The notes under the pieces were generated by a model, which was not told the origin of the DNA, searched no databases, and worked only from the letters and a program-made list of their open reading frames with translations. A stretch of 64,000 bases of DNA, taken from positions 1,426,001-1,490,000 of the forward strand of contig NZ_BMXT01000001.1 of NCBI RefSeq assembly GCF_014651895.1, in the 5' to 3' direction. This document shows, one piece after another, positions 31,914 through 43,954 of this stretch; position 1 is the first letter of the stretch, and each line of letters opens with the position of its first letter. The stretch is from Rhodanobacter panaciterrae. Lineage in GTDB: Bacteria > Pseudomonadota > Gammaproteobacteria > Xanthomonadales > Rhodanobacteraceae. A program made the translations under genes and the position numbers.

Positions 31914-32348
31914 GTGAACATCCAGAAACAAATCCAAGAGTACATTGCCAATCAGCCCGAACCAAAACGCAGCGAAATGCGGGAATTACACGGCATCATT
32001 CTTGAGTTAATGCCACAATGTAGATTGTGGTTTCTGGATGGCAAAGATGAGAAAGGTAAGTCAATATCTAATCCGAATATAGGATATGGGTTTCACACCA
32101 TGGAATATGTCAACGGGAAGACTAGGGATTTTTACCAAATTGGCCTCAGCGCAAACACAGCAGGAATTTCTATCTATATTCTAGGGATTGATGACAAGAA
32201 GTACTTGGCTCATAAATATGGAAAAGAGCTCGGCAAGGCAAGTGTTACAGGCTATTGCATCAAGTTCAAAACCCTGAAAGACATAAACATCAACGTGCTT
32301 AAATCAGCAATGCAATACGGGATCAAGCAGACAGGCACTCAACATTGA
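31914..32348 (+). CDS. Cassette gene 3: DUF1801-like protein
   Basis: 144 residues from a GTG at 31914, chosen because AGGA lies six bases upstream and because NIQKQIQEYIANQPEPKRSEMRELHGIILEL matches the usual start of DUF1801/YdhG-like proteins. TTG and GTG starts at 31884 and 31887 are less likely. The rest (GYGFHTMEYVNGKTRDFYQIGLSANTAGISIYI and on) fits the same small alpha/beta fold, related to bacterial frataxin-like or iron-chaperone candidates. The real function is unknown. AT-rich, unlike the chromosome around it. Confidence 0.78.
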   Translation: MNIQKQIQEYIANQPEPKRSEMRELHGIILELMPQCRLWFLDGKDEKGKSISNPNIGYGFHTMEYVNGKTRDFYQIGLSANTAGISIYILGIDDKKYLAHKYGKELGKASVTGYCIKFKTLKDININVLKSAMQYGIKQTGTQH

Positions 32349-32474
32349 TTTCAAGTTGATCTATTCCTTGCCTGCTGGCCAGCGGTCAAGCGCTCCTCGC
32401 AGATCCTGTCCAACCACTTAACACGAACGCTTCCGCCACGCGGCATCGCCGGTTATTTCGAAAGCTAGAGAACT

Positions 32475-32906
32475 ATGGAAGATTTTCGTATCACCACGGA
32501 AAAGGCTGAACTGGATATTCCGTTCATCCATCAATTCCTCTCCGAGCAGACTTATTGGGCCAAGGGTATTCCACTCGCACTGGTTCAAAGGTCCATCGAG
32601 CATTCGCTCTGCTTCGGTGGCTTCCTTGGAACTACTCAAGTGGCGTTTGCTCGCGTCATCTCCGATTACGCAACTTTTGCCAATCTCGTGGACGTCTTTG
32701 TCCTCCCCGAGCATCGGGGCAAGGGTTACAGCAAGGCACTCATGGCTGCCGTGTTTTCGCACCCTCAGCTTCAAGGGCTGCGCCGCTTCATGCTGGCAAC
32801 CGGGGACGCTCATGGGCTGTACGCTCAGTACGGGTTCACGGCTCCGCTGTATCCGAAGTCGCTGATGGAGCGCTACTTCCCGGATATCTATACCGCTGCC
32901 CTCTGA
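32475..32906 (+). CDS. GNAT-family N-acetyltransferase
   Basis: 143 residues. Acetyl-CoA motif in VDVFVLPEHRGKGYSKALMAAVF (residues about 74-96), with the typical RGKGY turn, then a C-terminal LYAQYGFTAPLYPKSLMER. The substrate cannot be told. GC content is between that of the cassettes and the core genome. It may be a fourth acquired gene, since it follows cassette 3 by 126 bases, but no attC separates them. The gap contains only a lone RYYYAAC match. Confidence 0.87.
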   Translation: MEDFRITTEKAELDIPFIHQFLSEQTYWAKGIPLALVQRSIEHSLCFGGFLGTTQVAFARVISDYATFANLVDVFVLPEHRGKGYSKALMAAVFSHPQLQGLRRFMLATGDAHGLYAQYGFTAPLYPKSLMERYFPDIYTAAL

Positions 32907-32915
32907 AATTCACTC

Positions 32916-32938
32916 AAGCCGAATCCGTCGGGCTTTTT
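32916..32938 (+). terminator. Terminator after GNAT gene
   Basis: AAGCC-GA / TC-G-GGCTT stem with one bulge, then TTTTT (32934-32938). A separate 9-bp hairpin (GAGCTCCGC/GCGGAGCTC, 32951-32977) lies between it and cysK and may serve the minus strand, though without a T-run. Confidence 0.65.
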
Positions 32939-32992
32939 GCACGACATGCCGAGCTCCGCAAGCGGAGCGCGGAGCTCTTCGGTTGGTCGCGC

Positions 32993-33931
32993 TCACACCT
33001 CGTCCGAGCCCTCGTTGACGCCTTCGAACAGGAACGTCGACAGGTAGCGTTCGCCGGTGTCCGGCAGCATCGCCAGCAGCACCGAGCCCTTCGGTGCATC
33101 CGCAGCCACCACCAGCGCGGCGGCCAGGGTGGCGCCGGAGGAAATGCCGGTGAAGATGCCTTCCTGCTGCGCCAGCTGGCGCGAGGTGTCGCGCGCCAGC
33201 ACGTCGTCGATCAGCACGAGCTGGTCGACGACCTTGCGGTTGAGCACGCCCGGCACGAAGTCCGGCGTCCAGCCCTGGATCTTGTGCGGCTGCCATTCCT
33301 TGCCGGACAACAGCGCTGCGCCGGCGGGCTCGCTGGCGATGATCTTCACCTCGGGACGCGCCACCTTGAGTACCTCGCCCACGCCGGTGAGCGTGCCGCC
33401 GGTGCCCCAACCGGTAACGAAGTAATCCAGCCGGCGACCGGCGAAGTCGCGCAGGATTTCCGGTGCCGTGGTCTGCCGGTGATACGCCGGGTTGGCTGGG
33501 TTCTCGAACTGGTTGGTGAAGAACCAGCCGTGCTTCTGCGCCAGCTCCACCGCCTTCGCCACCATGCCGCTGCCGCGCGCGGCGCCCGGCGTCAACACCA
33601 CTTTGCCGCCGTAGGCGCGGATCAGCTTGCGCCGCTCGATCGAGAACGTGTCCGACATCACCGCGACGAACGGATAGCCGCGAGCCGCGCATACTGCCGC
33701 CAACGCCACACCGGTATTGCCCGAGGTGGCCTCGATCACGGTTTGGCCGGGTTTCAGCGCGCCACGTTGCTCGGCGTCGAGGATGATGGCCAGGGCGAGC
33801 CGGTCTTTCACCGAGCCGGCCGGGTTGAACGCCTCCACCTTCACGTAGAGTTCGACGTGCTTCGGCGCGAGACGTTGGAGCTTGATGATCGGCGTGTTGC
33901 CGATGGTGTCGAGGATGCTGTCGTGGATCAT
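32993..33931 (-). CDS. cysK: Cysteine synthase (O-acetylserine sulfhydrylase)
   Basis: 312 residues from the ATG at 33931, with GGAG upstream. Longer in-frame starts overlap the divergent neighbour. Makes cysteine from O-acetylserine and sulfide. PLP Lys42 lies in NPAGSVKDRLAL, the substrate loop TSGNTG at 69-74 and the phosphate cup GTGGTLTG. The fit is to CysK, but CysM cannot be excluded. Divergent from the ribosomal oxygenase gene, with about 100 bases between starts. Confidence 0.93.
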   Translation of the reverse strand: MIHDSILDTIGNTPIIKLQRLAPKHVELYVKVEAFNPAGSVKDRLALAIILDAEQRGALKPGQTVIEATSGNTGVALAAVCAARGYPFVAVMSDTFSIERRKLIRAYGGKVVLTPGAARGSGMVAKAVELAQKHGWFFTNQFENPANPAYHRQTTAPEILRDFAGRRLDYFVTGWGTGGTLTGVGEVLKVARPEVKIIASEPAGAALLSGKEWQPHKIQGWTPDFVPGVLNRKVVDQLVLIDDVLARDTSRQLAQQEGIFTGISSGATLAAALVVAADAPKGSVLLAMLPDTGERYLSTFLFEGVNEGSDEV

Positions 33932-34032
33932 GAGTCGCTCCGGCAGGTCAGAGGGAACCCCTGTCGACGGATCATGCACCCAAACAGGTGGTTGTTGCAT
34001 CGGAGCCAGCGCGGCGCCGCTACAATGCGCGG

Positions 34033-35226
34033 ATGACCAAGCCAGCCTCCTTTCCGATCGAAGTCCGCGGCTCCGCAAAACAGCCGCTGGGTATGCCACC
34101 CGCCCGATTCCTGCGCGACTACTGGCAGAAGCGGCCATTACTGATCCGCCAGGCTTTTGCGGATTTCCAGCCGCCGCTGCAGCCGGACGATCTGGCCGGA
34201 CTGGCCTGCGAAGAAGGTGCCCTGGCCCGGCTGATCATGCATGACGAGAAGCGCGATCGCTGGCACGTCAATCCCGGTCCGCTGAGCGAAGCCGATTTCG
34301 CGAAAACGCCCAGCACCAACTGGACCGTGCTGGTGCAGGATGTGGACAAGTGGGACGCGGACGTCGCCGACTTGCTGCAGCATTTCAATTTCCTGCCGAG
34401 CTGGCGCGTGGACGACGTGATGGTCTCCTACGCCGAACCGGGCGGCGGCGTCGGTGCGCATGTCGACCAGTACGATGTCTTCCTGTTGCAGGGCCTGGGC
34501 CAGCGCCATTGGGCGATCAGCGACGACGTGATGGCGCCGAAGGAGTTTCGTCACGACGTCGAACTGAAGCAACTCGCCCAGTTCGAGCCGACCCACGAAT
34601 GGCTGCTGGAACCGGGCGACATGCTGTACCTGCCGCCCGGCGTGCCGCACGACGGCGCGGCGTTCGGCGGCCCGTGCATGACGTTCTCGATCGGCATGCG
34701 CGCGCCGTCGCAGGCAGAGCTGACCGGCGACCTGGCCGACCATATCGCCGAGCATCTGCCAGAAGAACTGCGCTACGCCGACCCGGACCTGAAGCCAGTC
34801 AAGGCGGCGGGCGAAATCGACCGCGCCGCGATCGATCGCCTGAAGACCGCGTTGCCATTTGCCGCGGCCTTGAACGACGACATGCTGCGCGACTGGTTCG
34901 GCTGCTTCATCACCCGCTACCGCAACGCGCAGGTGCCGGCACCGCTGGACAAGCCACTGAGCGACGCCGCGCTGGCGAAACAACTCGATGCCGGCGCACA
35001 GCTGCTGCGCCACCCCTGGTCGCGGCTGGCCTGGAGTCGCGGCAAATCCAGTTGCACGCTGTATGTCAGCGGCCACGCCTACCCGGCCACGCCGGCACTG
35101 GCGCAGCAGTTGTGCGAGCAGCGCGCGCTCAGCCTTTCCCGCAAAGCGAACGCCACTGAACGCGTGTTGTTGCTGGCGCTGGTCAATGACGGTCATCTAA
35201 TACCGAGAAAATCCCGTCGCCGATGA
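34033..35226 (+). CDS. roxA: Ribosomal oxygenase (YcfD/RoxA-like, 50S L16 arginine hydroxylase)
   Basis: 397 residues from the ATG at 34033. A JmjC/cupin 2-oxoglutarate-Fe(II) oxygenase: iron ligands His143 and Asp145 (GAHVDQYDVF) and His206 (GVPHDG), followed by a dimerisation helix region and a winged-helix C-terminus. YcfD hydroxylates Arg81 of ribosomal protein L16 and needs oxygen and 2-oxoglutarate. The stop overlaps the next start as ATGA. The 2-oxoglutarate dehydrogenase operon lies close downstream. Confidence 0.92.
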   Translation: MTKPASFPIEVRGSAKQPLGMPPARFLRDYWQKRPLLIRQAFADFQPPLQPDDLAGLACEEGALARLIMHDEKRDRWHVNPGPLSEADFAKTPSTNWTVLVQDVDKWDADVADLLQHFNFLPSWRVDDVMVSYAEPGGGVGAHVDQYDVFLLQGLGQRHWAISDDVMAPKEFRHDVELKQLAQFEPTHEWLLEPGDMLYLPPGVPHDGAAFGGPCMTFSIGMRAPSQAELTGDLADHIAEHLPEELRYADPDLKPVKAAGEIDRAAIDRLKTALPFAAALNDDMLRDWFGCFITRYRNAQVPAPLDKPLSDAALAKQLDAGAQLLRHPWSRLAWSRGKSSCTLYVSGHAYPATPALAQQLCEQRALSLSRKANATERVLLLALVNDGHLIPRKSRRR

Positions 35227-36173
35227 AGCTGCAAAACTTCCACGTCGAAGTCGCCGAATGGTCGCGCGAGGATCAACGCGCGGCCCTGCTCGACTTGCGC
35301 GGCATCGTGTTCATCCAGGAACAGGGTGTGCCCGAGCAACGCGAACGCGATGGACTCGATGGCGACTGCTGGCATGTGCTGGCGCGTGACGAAGCCGGCC
35401 AGCCGATTGGCTGTGGCCGGCTCACGCCGGCACACAAGATCGGCCGCATGGCGGTGTTGCAGGAGTGGCGCGGTCAGGGCGTCGGCTTGGCGTTGCTGCG
35501 CGAACTGATCGCACGTGCACGCACGCAAGGCTGGCCGGAAGTGGCGCTGGATGCCCAGGTCAGTGCGCTCGGTTTCTACGAACGCGAAGGTTTCATCGCG
35601 TATGGCGCGGAATTCGAGGATGCCGGGCTGGCGCATCGGGCCATGCGTCTGAGCTTGCCCACGACGGTCGACAAAGAGGCTCCGCTGCGCGACATCGGTG
35701 CACTGCCTGTCGGTTCGCGCAGTGAAACCGCCGCTGCGCGATTGCAGCTACTGGGCGAGACGCGTCACCGGTTGTCCATCTACATGCCGCTGCTCGGCAA
35801 CGACAGCTACGCCAGCGCGGAAGAACTGGCCGAGTTGCGGCGTGTCGCGATCTCCGGTCGCGGCGCGCAGATCCGCATCCTGCTGCACGATCCCGAAGCC
35901 GCCCTGCGCAACGATCATCGACTGATCGCGTTGGCGCAACGCCTGCCCAGCGCGATCCAGATCCGCATGCCGGTGGAGGAAGCCGATCTGACCTATGTCT
36001 CGGCCTATCTGCTCAACGATGCTGCTGGCTATCTGTTCCTGCCCGAGGCGGATCGCCCGCAAGGCCGCGCCGCTCTTCACGACCGCGCCAGCCAGGCGCC
36101 GCTGCAACAGCATTTCGATGAAGTGTGGGAGCGTGCCGAGCGCGCCAGCATCCTGCAGACGCTGAATATCTGA
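35223..36173 (+). CDS. Two-domain GNAT acetyltransferase
   Basis: 316 residues. N-terminal GNAT domain (1-145): FIQEQGVPEQRERDGLDGDCWHVLA resembles ElaA-type proteins, acetyl-CoA site MAVLQEWRGQGVGLALLREL, end SALGFYEREGFIAYG. A second region of about 150 residues (RSETAAARLQLLGETRHRLSIYMPLLGNDSYASAEELAELRRVA...) has no motif I recognise and ends with an amphipathic tail. Translationally coupled to roxA by ATGA overlap. It may act on a ribosomal or translation target (inference). Confidence 0.87.
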   Translation: MKLQNFHVEVAEWSREDQRAALLDLRGIVFIQEQGVPEQRERDGLDGDCWHVLARDEAGQPIGCGRLTPAHKIGRMAVLQEWRGQGVGLALLRELIARARTQGWPEVALDAQVSALGFYEREGFIAYGAEFEDAGLAHRAMRLSLPTTVDKEAPLRDIGALPVGSRSETAAARLQLLGETRHRLSIYMPLLGNDSYASAEELAELRRVAISGRGAQIRILLHDPEAALRNDHRLIALAQRLPSAIQIRMPVEEADLTYVSAYLLNDAAGYLFLPEADRPQGRAALHDRASQAPLQQHFDEVWERAERASILQTLNI

Positions 36174-36485
36174 CCGGCCTCGTGGCATCGGCTGAACACC
36201 AGCTGGCCCGGCGACTTTCCCCGTCGGTCGCCAGCGTCATCGATAAAGCGGCTGAAAACCGCAGCCTGCGACGATAGTTCGTTAGACCATCGTCTCGAAT
36301 GCATGCCGGTAGCCCATTTCGAGCCCCTTGCGGGTTGCCGCCTCGCGGCAGCCAAAGGCTATAATTGTCCGGATTCTCTCCAGTCATCCGTTTCAGCGGT
36401 GGGTCGGGCTTGAAAACCCACCAAAAACCGCGACTTCCTTGGTCACACGGATGGCTGCAAGCATCCCTTCCCTGCCGGTGGTGAC
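36174..36485 (+). promoter_or_regulatory. 312-bp sucA upstream region with promoter and leader hairpin
   Basis: No gene seen. TTGCCG (36335-36340), a 19-base spacer and TATAAT (36360-36365) give a likely promoter with a leader of about 115 bases. GGTGGGT and ACCCACC pair around an 11-base loop near 36397-36421, then AAAAA. This could be a leader attenuator, but I cannot match it to a known riboswitch class. Confidence 0.5.
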
Positions 36486-39332
36486 GTGAGTACAAACCTG
36501 ATCCGCGAGTTCTTCGAATCCTCCCAACTCGCTGGCGGCAACGCCGATTATGTCGAATCGCTTTATGACGCCTGGCTGGCCGACGCCTCGTCGGTACCCG
36601 TCGAGTGGAGCAAATACTTCGAGACCTTCAAGGGTCGCGAGTCGGGGGATGTCTCTCATGTCCCGGCCATTGCACGTATAGAGGCCGCGCAAAAGCAGCG
36701 TTATGCCGGCAATGGTGCCGCCGCCGCGCCGATCAGCGACGAGCACGCGCGCAAGCAGGCTGGCGTGCTGCGCCTACTGACCGCCTATCGTTCGCGCGGC
36801 CATCTCGCCGCCGATCTCGATCCGCTCGGCCTGACCGAGAAGATGTCGGCGCCGGATCTCGGCCTCGCCTTCCACGGCCTCTCCGATGCCGACCTGGATA
36901 CCGAATTTGACGCCGGCAACTACGCCGGTGGTGGTCAGCGCCTGAAACTGCGCGAGCTGCTGAGCCGCCTGCAGAAGACCTATGCCAGCACGATCGGCAC
37001 GGAATTCATGCACATCAGCAATCACGAGCAGCGCAACTGGATCTACAGCCGGCTCGAACAGGCCGCCGGCAAGAGCGCGCTGGACAAGGCCGGCAAGCAG
37101 CGCGTGCTGGACGGCCTCACCGCCGCCGAAGGCCTCGAGCGCTACCTGCACACGAAGTACGTGGGCCAGAAGCGCTTCTCGCTGGAAGGTGGCGACAGCC
37201 TGATCCCGATGATCGACGACGTCGTGCGCGCCGCCGGCGACAACGGCATCAAGGAACTGGTGATCGGCATGGCCCATCGCGGCCGCCTCAACGTGCTGGT
37301 CAACATCCTCGGCAAGCCGCCGAAGACCCTGTTCGACGAATTCGAAGGTCGGTTCGACCACCCCGACGATCCGGCTCATTCGGGCGACGTGAAGTACCAC
37401 ATGGGCTTCTCCGCCGACGTCAAGACGCCCAAGGGCGGCGTGCACGTGGCTCTGGCGTTCAACCCGTCGCATCTGGAGATCGTCAACCCGGTGGTGTGCG
37501 GTTCGGTGCATGCGCGCCAGACCCGTCGCCGCGACACCATGCACACGCAGTCGATGGCCGTGCTGATCCATGGCGACGCCGCGTTCGCCGGTCAGGGCGT
37601 GAACATGGAACTGCTGAACATGTCGCAGGCCCGTGGTTTCAAGATCGGCGGCAGCCTGCATATCGTGATCAACAATCAGGTCGGCTTCACCACCTCGAAT
37701 CCGCAGGACGCCCGTTCCACCATGTACTGCACCGACCTGGCCAAGATGGTCAATGCGCCGGTGCTGCATGTGAATGGCGACGATCCGGAAGCGGTGATCG
37801 CAGTGACCCGCCTCGCCTACGATTTCCGCAAGCAGTTCCGCCGCGACGTGGTGATCGATCTGGTCTGCTACCGCCGCCACGGTCACAACGAGGCCGACGA
37901 ACCGGCGGCGACGCAGCCGGTGATGTACAAGATCATCCGCGCCCGCCCCACCACGCGCGACCTGTATCAGCAGCAGTTGGTCAAGGAAGGCGTGCTGGCC
38001 GAGGGTGATGCGCAGAAGCAGTTCGAGGCATATCGCGACCGACTCGAAGCCGGCGCACCGATGACCGAGCTCGACCCGTCGCCGACCCGCGACGGCCATG
38101 TCGATTGGGCGAAATTCATCGGTGGCAAGCTGTCGACGCTGACCGACACCAGCGTGCCGAAGCAGAAACTGCAGGAACTCTCCGGCAAGATCCTCACCCT
38201 GCCCGCCGACCTCACGCTACAGGCGCGCGTGGCGAAGATCTACGACGACCGCCGCAAGATGGCCGCCGGCGAACTTCCGGCCGACTGGGGCTTCGCCGAG
38301 AACCTCGCCTACGCCACCCTGATCGATGCCGGCCACGACATGCGCCTGGTCGGCCAGGATTCCGGTCGCGGCACCTTCTTCCATCGCCATGCCGTGCTGC
38401 ATGACCAGAAGGACGGCCACACCTACATGCCGCTGGCCACGATCCGCGCCGGCGCCGACGTGGAAGTGATCGACTCGCTGCTCAGCGAAGAAGCGGTGAT
38501 GGCGTTCGAGTATGGCCACTCCACCACCGACCCGGACACGCTGAATATCTGGGAAGGCCAGTTCGGCGATTTCGCGAACGGCGCGCAGGTGGTGATCGAC
38601 CAGTTCATCAGCTCCGGCGAAGCGAAGTGGAACCGTCTGTGCGGCCTCGCGCTGTTCCTGCCGCACGGTTACGAAGGCCAGGGCCCGGAACATTCTTCTG
38701 CGCGTCTCGAGCGCTTCCTGCAGCTGTGCGCGTTCGACAACATGCAGGTCTGCGTGCCGACCACGCCGGCGCAGGATTTCCACATGATCCGCCGGCAGAT
38801 GCTGCGCCCGGTGCGCAAGCCGCTGATCGTGATGACGCCGAAATCGCTGCTGCGCCACAAGCTGGCCGTATCCACGCTGGACGAGCTGGCCAACGGCAGC
38901 TTCCAGCTGGTGATCGGCGAGCATCGCGAATTGCCGGCGAAGAAGGTCAAGCGCGTGGTGCTGTGCTCGGGCAAGGTCTATTACGACCTGCTGGAAGACG
39001 CCGAGAAGCGTGGACAGAACGACGTGGCAATCGTGCGCGTCGAGCAGCTGTACCCGTTCCCGCGTGTCGAAGTCACCGCCGAACTGGACAAGTATCCTTC
39101 CGCCAAGGAGGTGATCTGGTGCCAGGAAGAGCCGATGAACCAGGGTGCCTGGTTCCAGATCCGTCATCACCTGCAGGCCTGCACCGGCAGCAAGCGCAGT
39201 CTCTCCTACGCGGGACGCGCACGCTCGCCGGCACCGGCCGCCGGCCATCTCAATACCCATGTTGCCGAACAGGCAGCGCTCGTCGAGCAGGCGCTGGTTG
39301 CGCCGGTCGGCACCGACCACTCAGCAGAATAA
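36486..39332 (+). CDS. sucA: 2-oxoglutarate dehydrogenase E1 component
   Basis: 948 residues starting at a GTG ([37 protein letters not shown] follows), near the E. coli length of 933. Thiamine-diphosphate-dependent decarboxylase of the complex. Marks: [35 protein letters not shown], the [10 protein letters not shown]...ETLNMSQ-like ThDP region (here [12 protein letters not shown]), [24 protein letters not shown], and the C-terminal transketolase domain. First gene of sucA-sucB-lpd, 17 bases before sucB. Confidence 0.98.
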   Translation: MSTNLIREFFESSQLAGGNADYVESLYDAWLADASSVPVEWSKYFETFKGRESGDVSHVPAIARIEAAQKQRYAGNGAAAAPISDEHARKQAGVLRLLTAYRSRGHLAADLDPLGLTEKMSAPDLGLAFHGLSDADLDTEFDAGNYAGGGQRLKLRELLSRLQKTYASTIGTEFMHISNHEQRNWIYSRLEQAAGKSALDKAGKQRVLDGLTAAEGLERYLHTKYVGQKRFSLEGGDSLIPMIDDVVRAAGDNGIKELVIGMAHRGRLNVLVNILGKPPKTLFDEFEGRFDHPDDPAHSGDVKYHMGFSADVKTPKGGVHVALAFNPSHLEIVNPVVCGSVHARQTRRRDTMHTQSMAVLIHGDAAFAGQGVNMELLNMSQARGFKIGGSLHIVINNQVGFTTSNPQDARSTMYCTDLAKMVNAPVLHVNGDDPEAVIAVTRLAYDFRKQFRRDVVIDLVCYRRHGHNEADEPAATQPVMYKIIRARPTTRDLYQQQLVKEGVLAEGDAQKQFEAYRDRLEAGAPMTELDPSPTRDGHVDWAKFIGGKLSTLTDTSVPKQKLQELSGKILTLPADLTLQARVAKIYDDRRKMAAGELPADWGFAENLAYATLIDAGHDMRLVGQDSGRGTFFHRHAVLHDQKDGHTYMPLATIRAGADVEVIDSLLSEEAVMAFEYGHSTTDPDTLNIWEGQFGDFANGAQVVIDQFISSGEAKWNRLCGLALFLPHGYEGQGPEHSSARLERFLQLCAFDNMQVCVPTTPAQDFHMIRRQMLRPVRKPLIVMTPKSLLRHKLAVSTLDELANGSFQLVIGEHRELPAKKVKRVVLCSGKVYYDLLEDAEKRGQNDVAIVRVEQLYPFPRVEVTAELDKYPSAKEVIWCQEEPMNQGAWFQIRHHLQACTGSKRSLSYAGRARSPAPAAGHLNTHVAEQAALVEQALVAPVGTDHSAE

Positions 39333-39349
39333 AGGCCCAAGGATCCCTC

Positions 39350-40543
<1,194 letters not shown>

Positions 40544-40553
40544 TCGCCGTCCC

Positions 40554-40579
40554 GCCTTGATCGCCTCGGCGATCAAGGC
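40554..40579 (+). promoter_or_regulatory. Intra-operon hairpin, sucB-lpd
   Basis: A 12-bp perfect stem (GCCTTGATCGCC and complement) with a 2-base centre, eight or so bases after sucB, without a T-run. It may protect the 3' end of sucAB mRNA or lower lpd expression. Confidence 0.5.
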
Positions 40580-40680
40580 AAATCGGCAACGAGGCTCTGG
40601 TGCCTGAATTTTGCTGATGCGTCGTTTTCAAGTGTTGCGTTTCCAGTCTTGATGCCCATCTCCGCTACATCCGCGAGTGA

Positions 40681-42132
<1,452 letters not shown>

Positions 42133-42211
42133 GCGCAGGATGCGCTCATCCCGGACAGCACATGCATGTGTGTTGGCCCTGGATACTTCCAATAATCACG
42201 CACGACACGCG

Positions 42212-42240
42212 ACCCGTCTCCCAAGGACGGGTTTCGCGCT
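42212..42240 (+). terminator. Possible terminator after lpdA
   Basis: ACCCGTC / GACGGGT stem with a 7-base loop, followed by TTCGCGCTTTT. Only moderately T-rich. Confidence 0.45.
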
Positions 42241-42253
42241 TTTGGAGATATAG

Positions 42254-42850
42254 ATGGCCAAAGTTACCTCGCTCTGCGTCTACTGCGGTTCCAGCCCCGG
42301 CAATCATCCCGATTACACCGAACAAGCCCTTGCCTTCGGCGCCGAAATGGCCCGGCGCGGCATCGCTCTGGTCTACGGCGGCGGCAAGGTCGGCCTGATG
42401 GGCACCGTGGCCGATGCCGTGCTGGCTGGCGGCGGCAAGGTTATCGGCGTGATACCGCGCCAGCTGGTGGAACTCGAGGTGGCCCATCCGGGCCTGAGCG
42501 AGCTGGTCGTGGTCGAAACCATGCACCAGCGCAAGACGCGCATGTATGAGCTGTCCGACGCCTTCGTCGCCCTGCCCGGCGGCTTCGGCACGATGGACGA
42601 GATGTTCGAGATGCTGACCTGGGCGCAACTCGGCCTGCATTGCTATCCGTGCGCGTTTCTCGATGTGCGCGGCTACTACGGTGGCTTGCGTACGATGATG
42701 GATCACATGGTCGGCGAAGGCTTCGTGCGGGCAGGCCAGCGCGACAGTGTCTGGTTTGGCGACTCGATGGCCGCGCTGTTCGACTGGATGGACGAATACG
42801 ACGGCGGCGACGCCTCCCGCGTGATTGGCCCGTCCAGCGTCAAGGCCTGA
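42254..42850 (+). CDS. LOG-family nucleotide 5'-monophosphate phosphoribohydrolase
   Basis: 198 residues. The family motif PGGFGTMDE is at 108-116, GGGKVGLMG at 42-50, and CVYCGSSPG starts the Rossmann-like fold. LOG proteins release the base from nucleoside 5'-monophosphates. In plants and some bacteria this makes active cytokinins; in most bacteria it is a nucleotide clean-up step. Fifteen bases separate it from the reductase gene downstream, so the two are probably cotranscribed. Confidence 0.92.
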   Translation: MAKVTSLCVYCGSSPGNHPDYTEQALAFGAEMARRGIALVYGGGKVGLMGTVADAVLAGGGKVIGVIPRQLVELEVAHPGLSELVVVETMHQRKTRMYELSDAFVALPGGFGTMDEMFEMLTWAQLGLHCYPCAFLDVRGYYGGLRTMMDHMVGEGFVRAGQRDSVWFGDSMAALFDWMDEYDGGDASRVIGPSSVKA

Positions 42851-42865
42851 AACCGGAGATCCGAG

Positions 42866-43864
42866 ATGACCACGTTCCGCGCTTTTCGCATCCACAACGA
42901 TGATGCCGGCTACCGCGCCGGCATCGAGAGCATGACGGCCGATGCGCTATCGCCGGGCGAGGTGCTGGTCAAGGCCGCATATTCGTCGGTGAACTTCAAG
43001 GATGCGCTGGCCGGTACCGGCAAAGGCAAGATCCTTCGCCAGTTCCCGCTCAACAGCGGCATCGACGTCGCCGGCCACGTGGTCGCCTCCACCGATCCCG
43101 CGTTCAGGGAAGGCGATGCGGTGTTGTGCACCGGCAGCGGCCTGTCCGAGACACGCGACGGCGGCTACGGTGAATATGCGCGGCTGGACGCGCGCTGGAC
43201 GATCCCGCTGCCATCGGGCCTGAGCCTGCGCGAGAGCATGATCCTCGGCACCGCCGGCTTCACCGCCGCACTGGCACTGCTGCGCATGCAGGACAACCGG
43301 CAGACGCCGGCACTCGGCCCGATTGCCGTGACCGGTGCCAGCGGCGGCGTGGGTCAGCTGGCGATCGACATCTTCAGTCGTGTCGGCTACGAGGTACATG
43401 CGATCAGCGGCAAGGCGGATCACTTCGACTTCCTGCGCAATCTCGGCGCCAGCGCATGCATCGACCGCCACCAACTCGTCTTCAGCGGCAAGCCAATGGA
43501 TTCGGTGCGCTTCGGCGGTGCGCTGGACAATGTCGGCGGCACGATGCTGGCTGGCCTGCTGCCGTTGATCGCGCCCTACGGCAACGTGGCGATCTGCGGC
43601 AATGCCGGCGGCATCGCCTTCGACAGCACCGTGATGCCATTCATCATCCGCGGCGCCAGCCTGCTCGGCATCGCCTCGGCCGGTACCGCGCGTGACATCC
43701 GTGACGAGGTCTGGCGACATCTGGCCAGCGACTGGAAACCACAACATCTGGAGCGCATCGCGACGCGTGAAATCACGCTCGATGAACTGCCTGAAGTGTT
43801 TACGCGTATGCTTGCAGGCGACTCTTTTGGTCGCACGCTCGTGCGGATCGACGGCACAATTTGA
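42866..43864 (+). CDS. acuI: Acrylyl-CoA reductase-like quinone oxidoreductase (AcuI/YhdH)
   Basis: 332 residues of the zinc-free medium-chain dehydrogenase family: SSVNFKDALAGTGKGKI, PLNSGIDVAGHVVAS, then the NADPH-binding VTGASGGVGQLAIDI. The pattern matches YhdH/AcuI, which reduces acryloyl-CoA to propionyl-CoA with NADPH and detoxifies this electrophile. Cotranscribed with the LOG gene. The substrate is assigned by family only. Confidence 0.9.
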   Translation: MTTFRAFRIHNDDAGYRAGIESMTADALSPGEVLVKAAYSSVNFKDALAGTGKGKILRQFPLNSGIDVAGHVVASTDPAFREGDAVLCTGSGLSETRDGGYGEYARLDARWTIPLPSGLSLRESMILGTAGFTAALALLRMQDNRQTPALGPIAVTGASGGVGQLAIDIFSRVGYEVHAISGKADHFDFLRNLGASACIDRHQLVFSGKPMDSVRFGGALDNVGGTMLAGLLPLIAPYGNVAICGNAGGIAFDSTVMPFIIRGASLLGIASAGTARDIRDEVWRHLASDWKPQHLERIATREITLDELPEVFTRMLAGDSFGRTLVRIDGTI

Positions 43865-43954
43865 CGAAAGCGCATATGGGTTGGGCGAAACCGCGCTTGG
43901 AAGTAGCATCGCCACGGCTTAGAATCAACGAAACTCGCAGGGGAATATCACCTT

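Larger units (their letters stand above)
30733..32348 (+). mobile_element. Integron gene-cassette array without integrase (CALIN-like)
   Basis: Three short plus-strand genes, each with small spacers and separated by two 57-bp attC-like sites that are 46/57 identical. The array starts at a GTTRRRY core and is AT-richer than its surroundings. High similarity between attC sites is typical of sedentary chromosomal integrons. No tyrosine recombinase is visible in the window, and no clear attC follows the last gene. Borders: purB upstream, a GNAT gene downstream. Confidence 0.72.

Noticed and set aside
32415-32475. Possible third attC after cassette 3
   Set aside because: Only an ACTTAAC inverse-core match is present; there is no GTTRRRY partner and no convincing stem.
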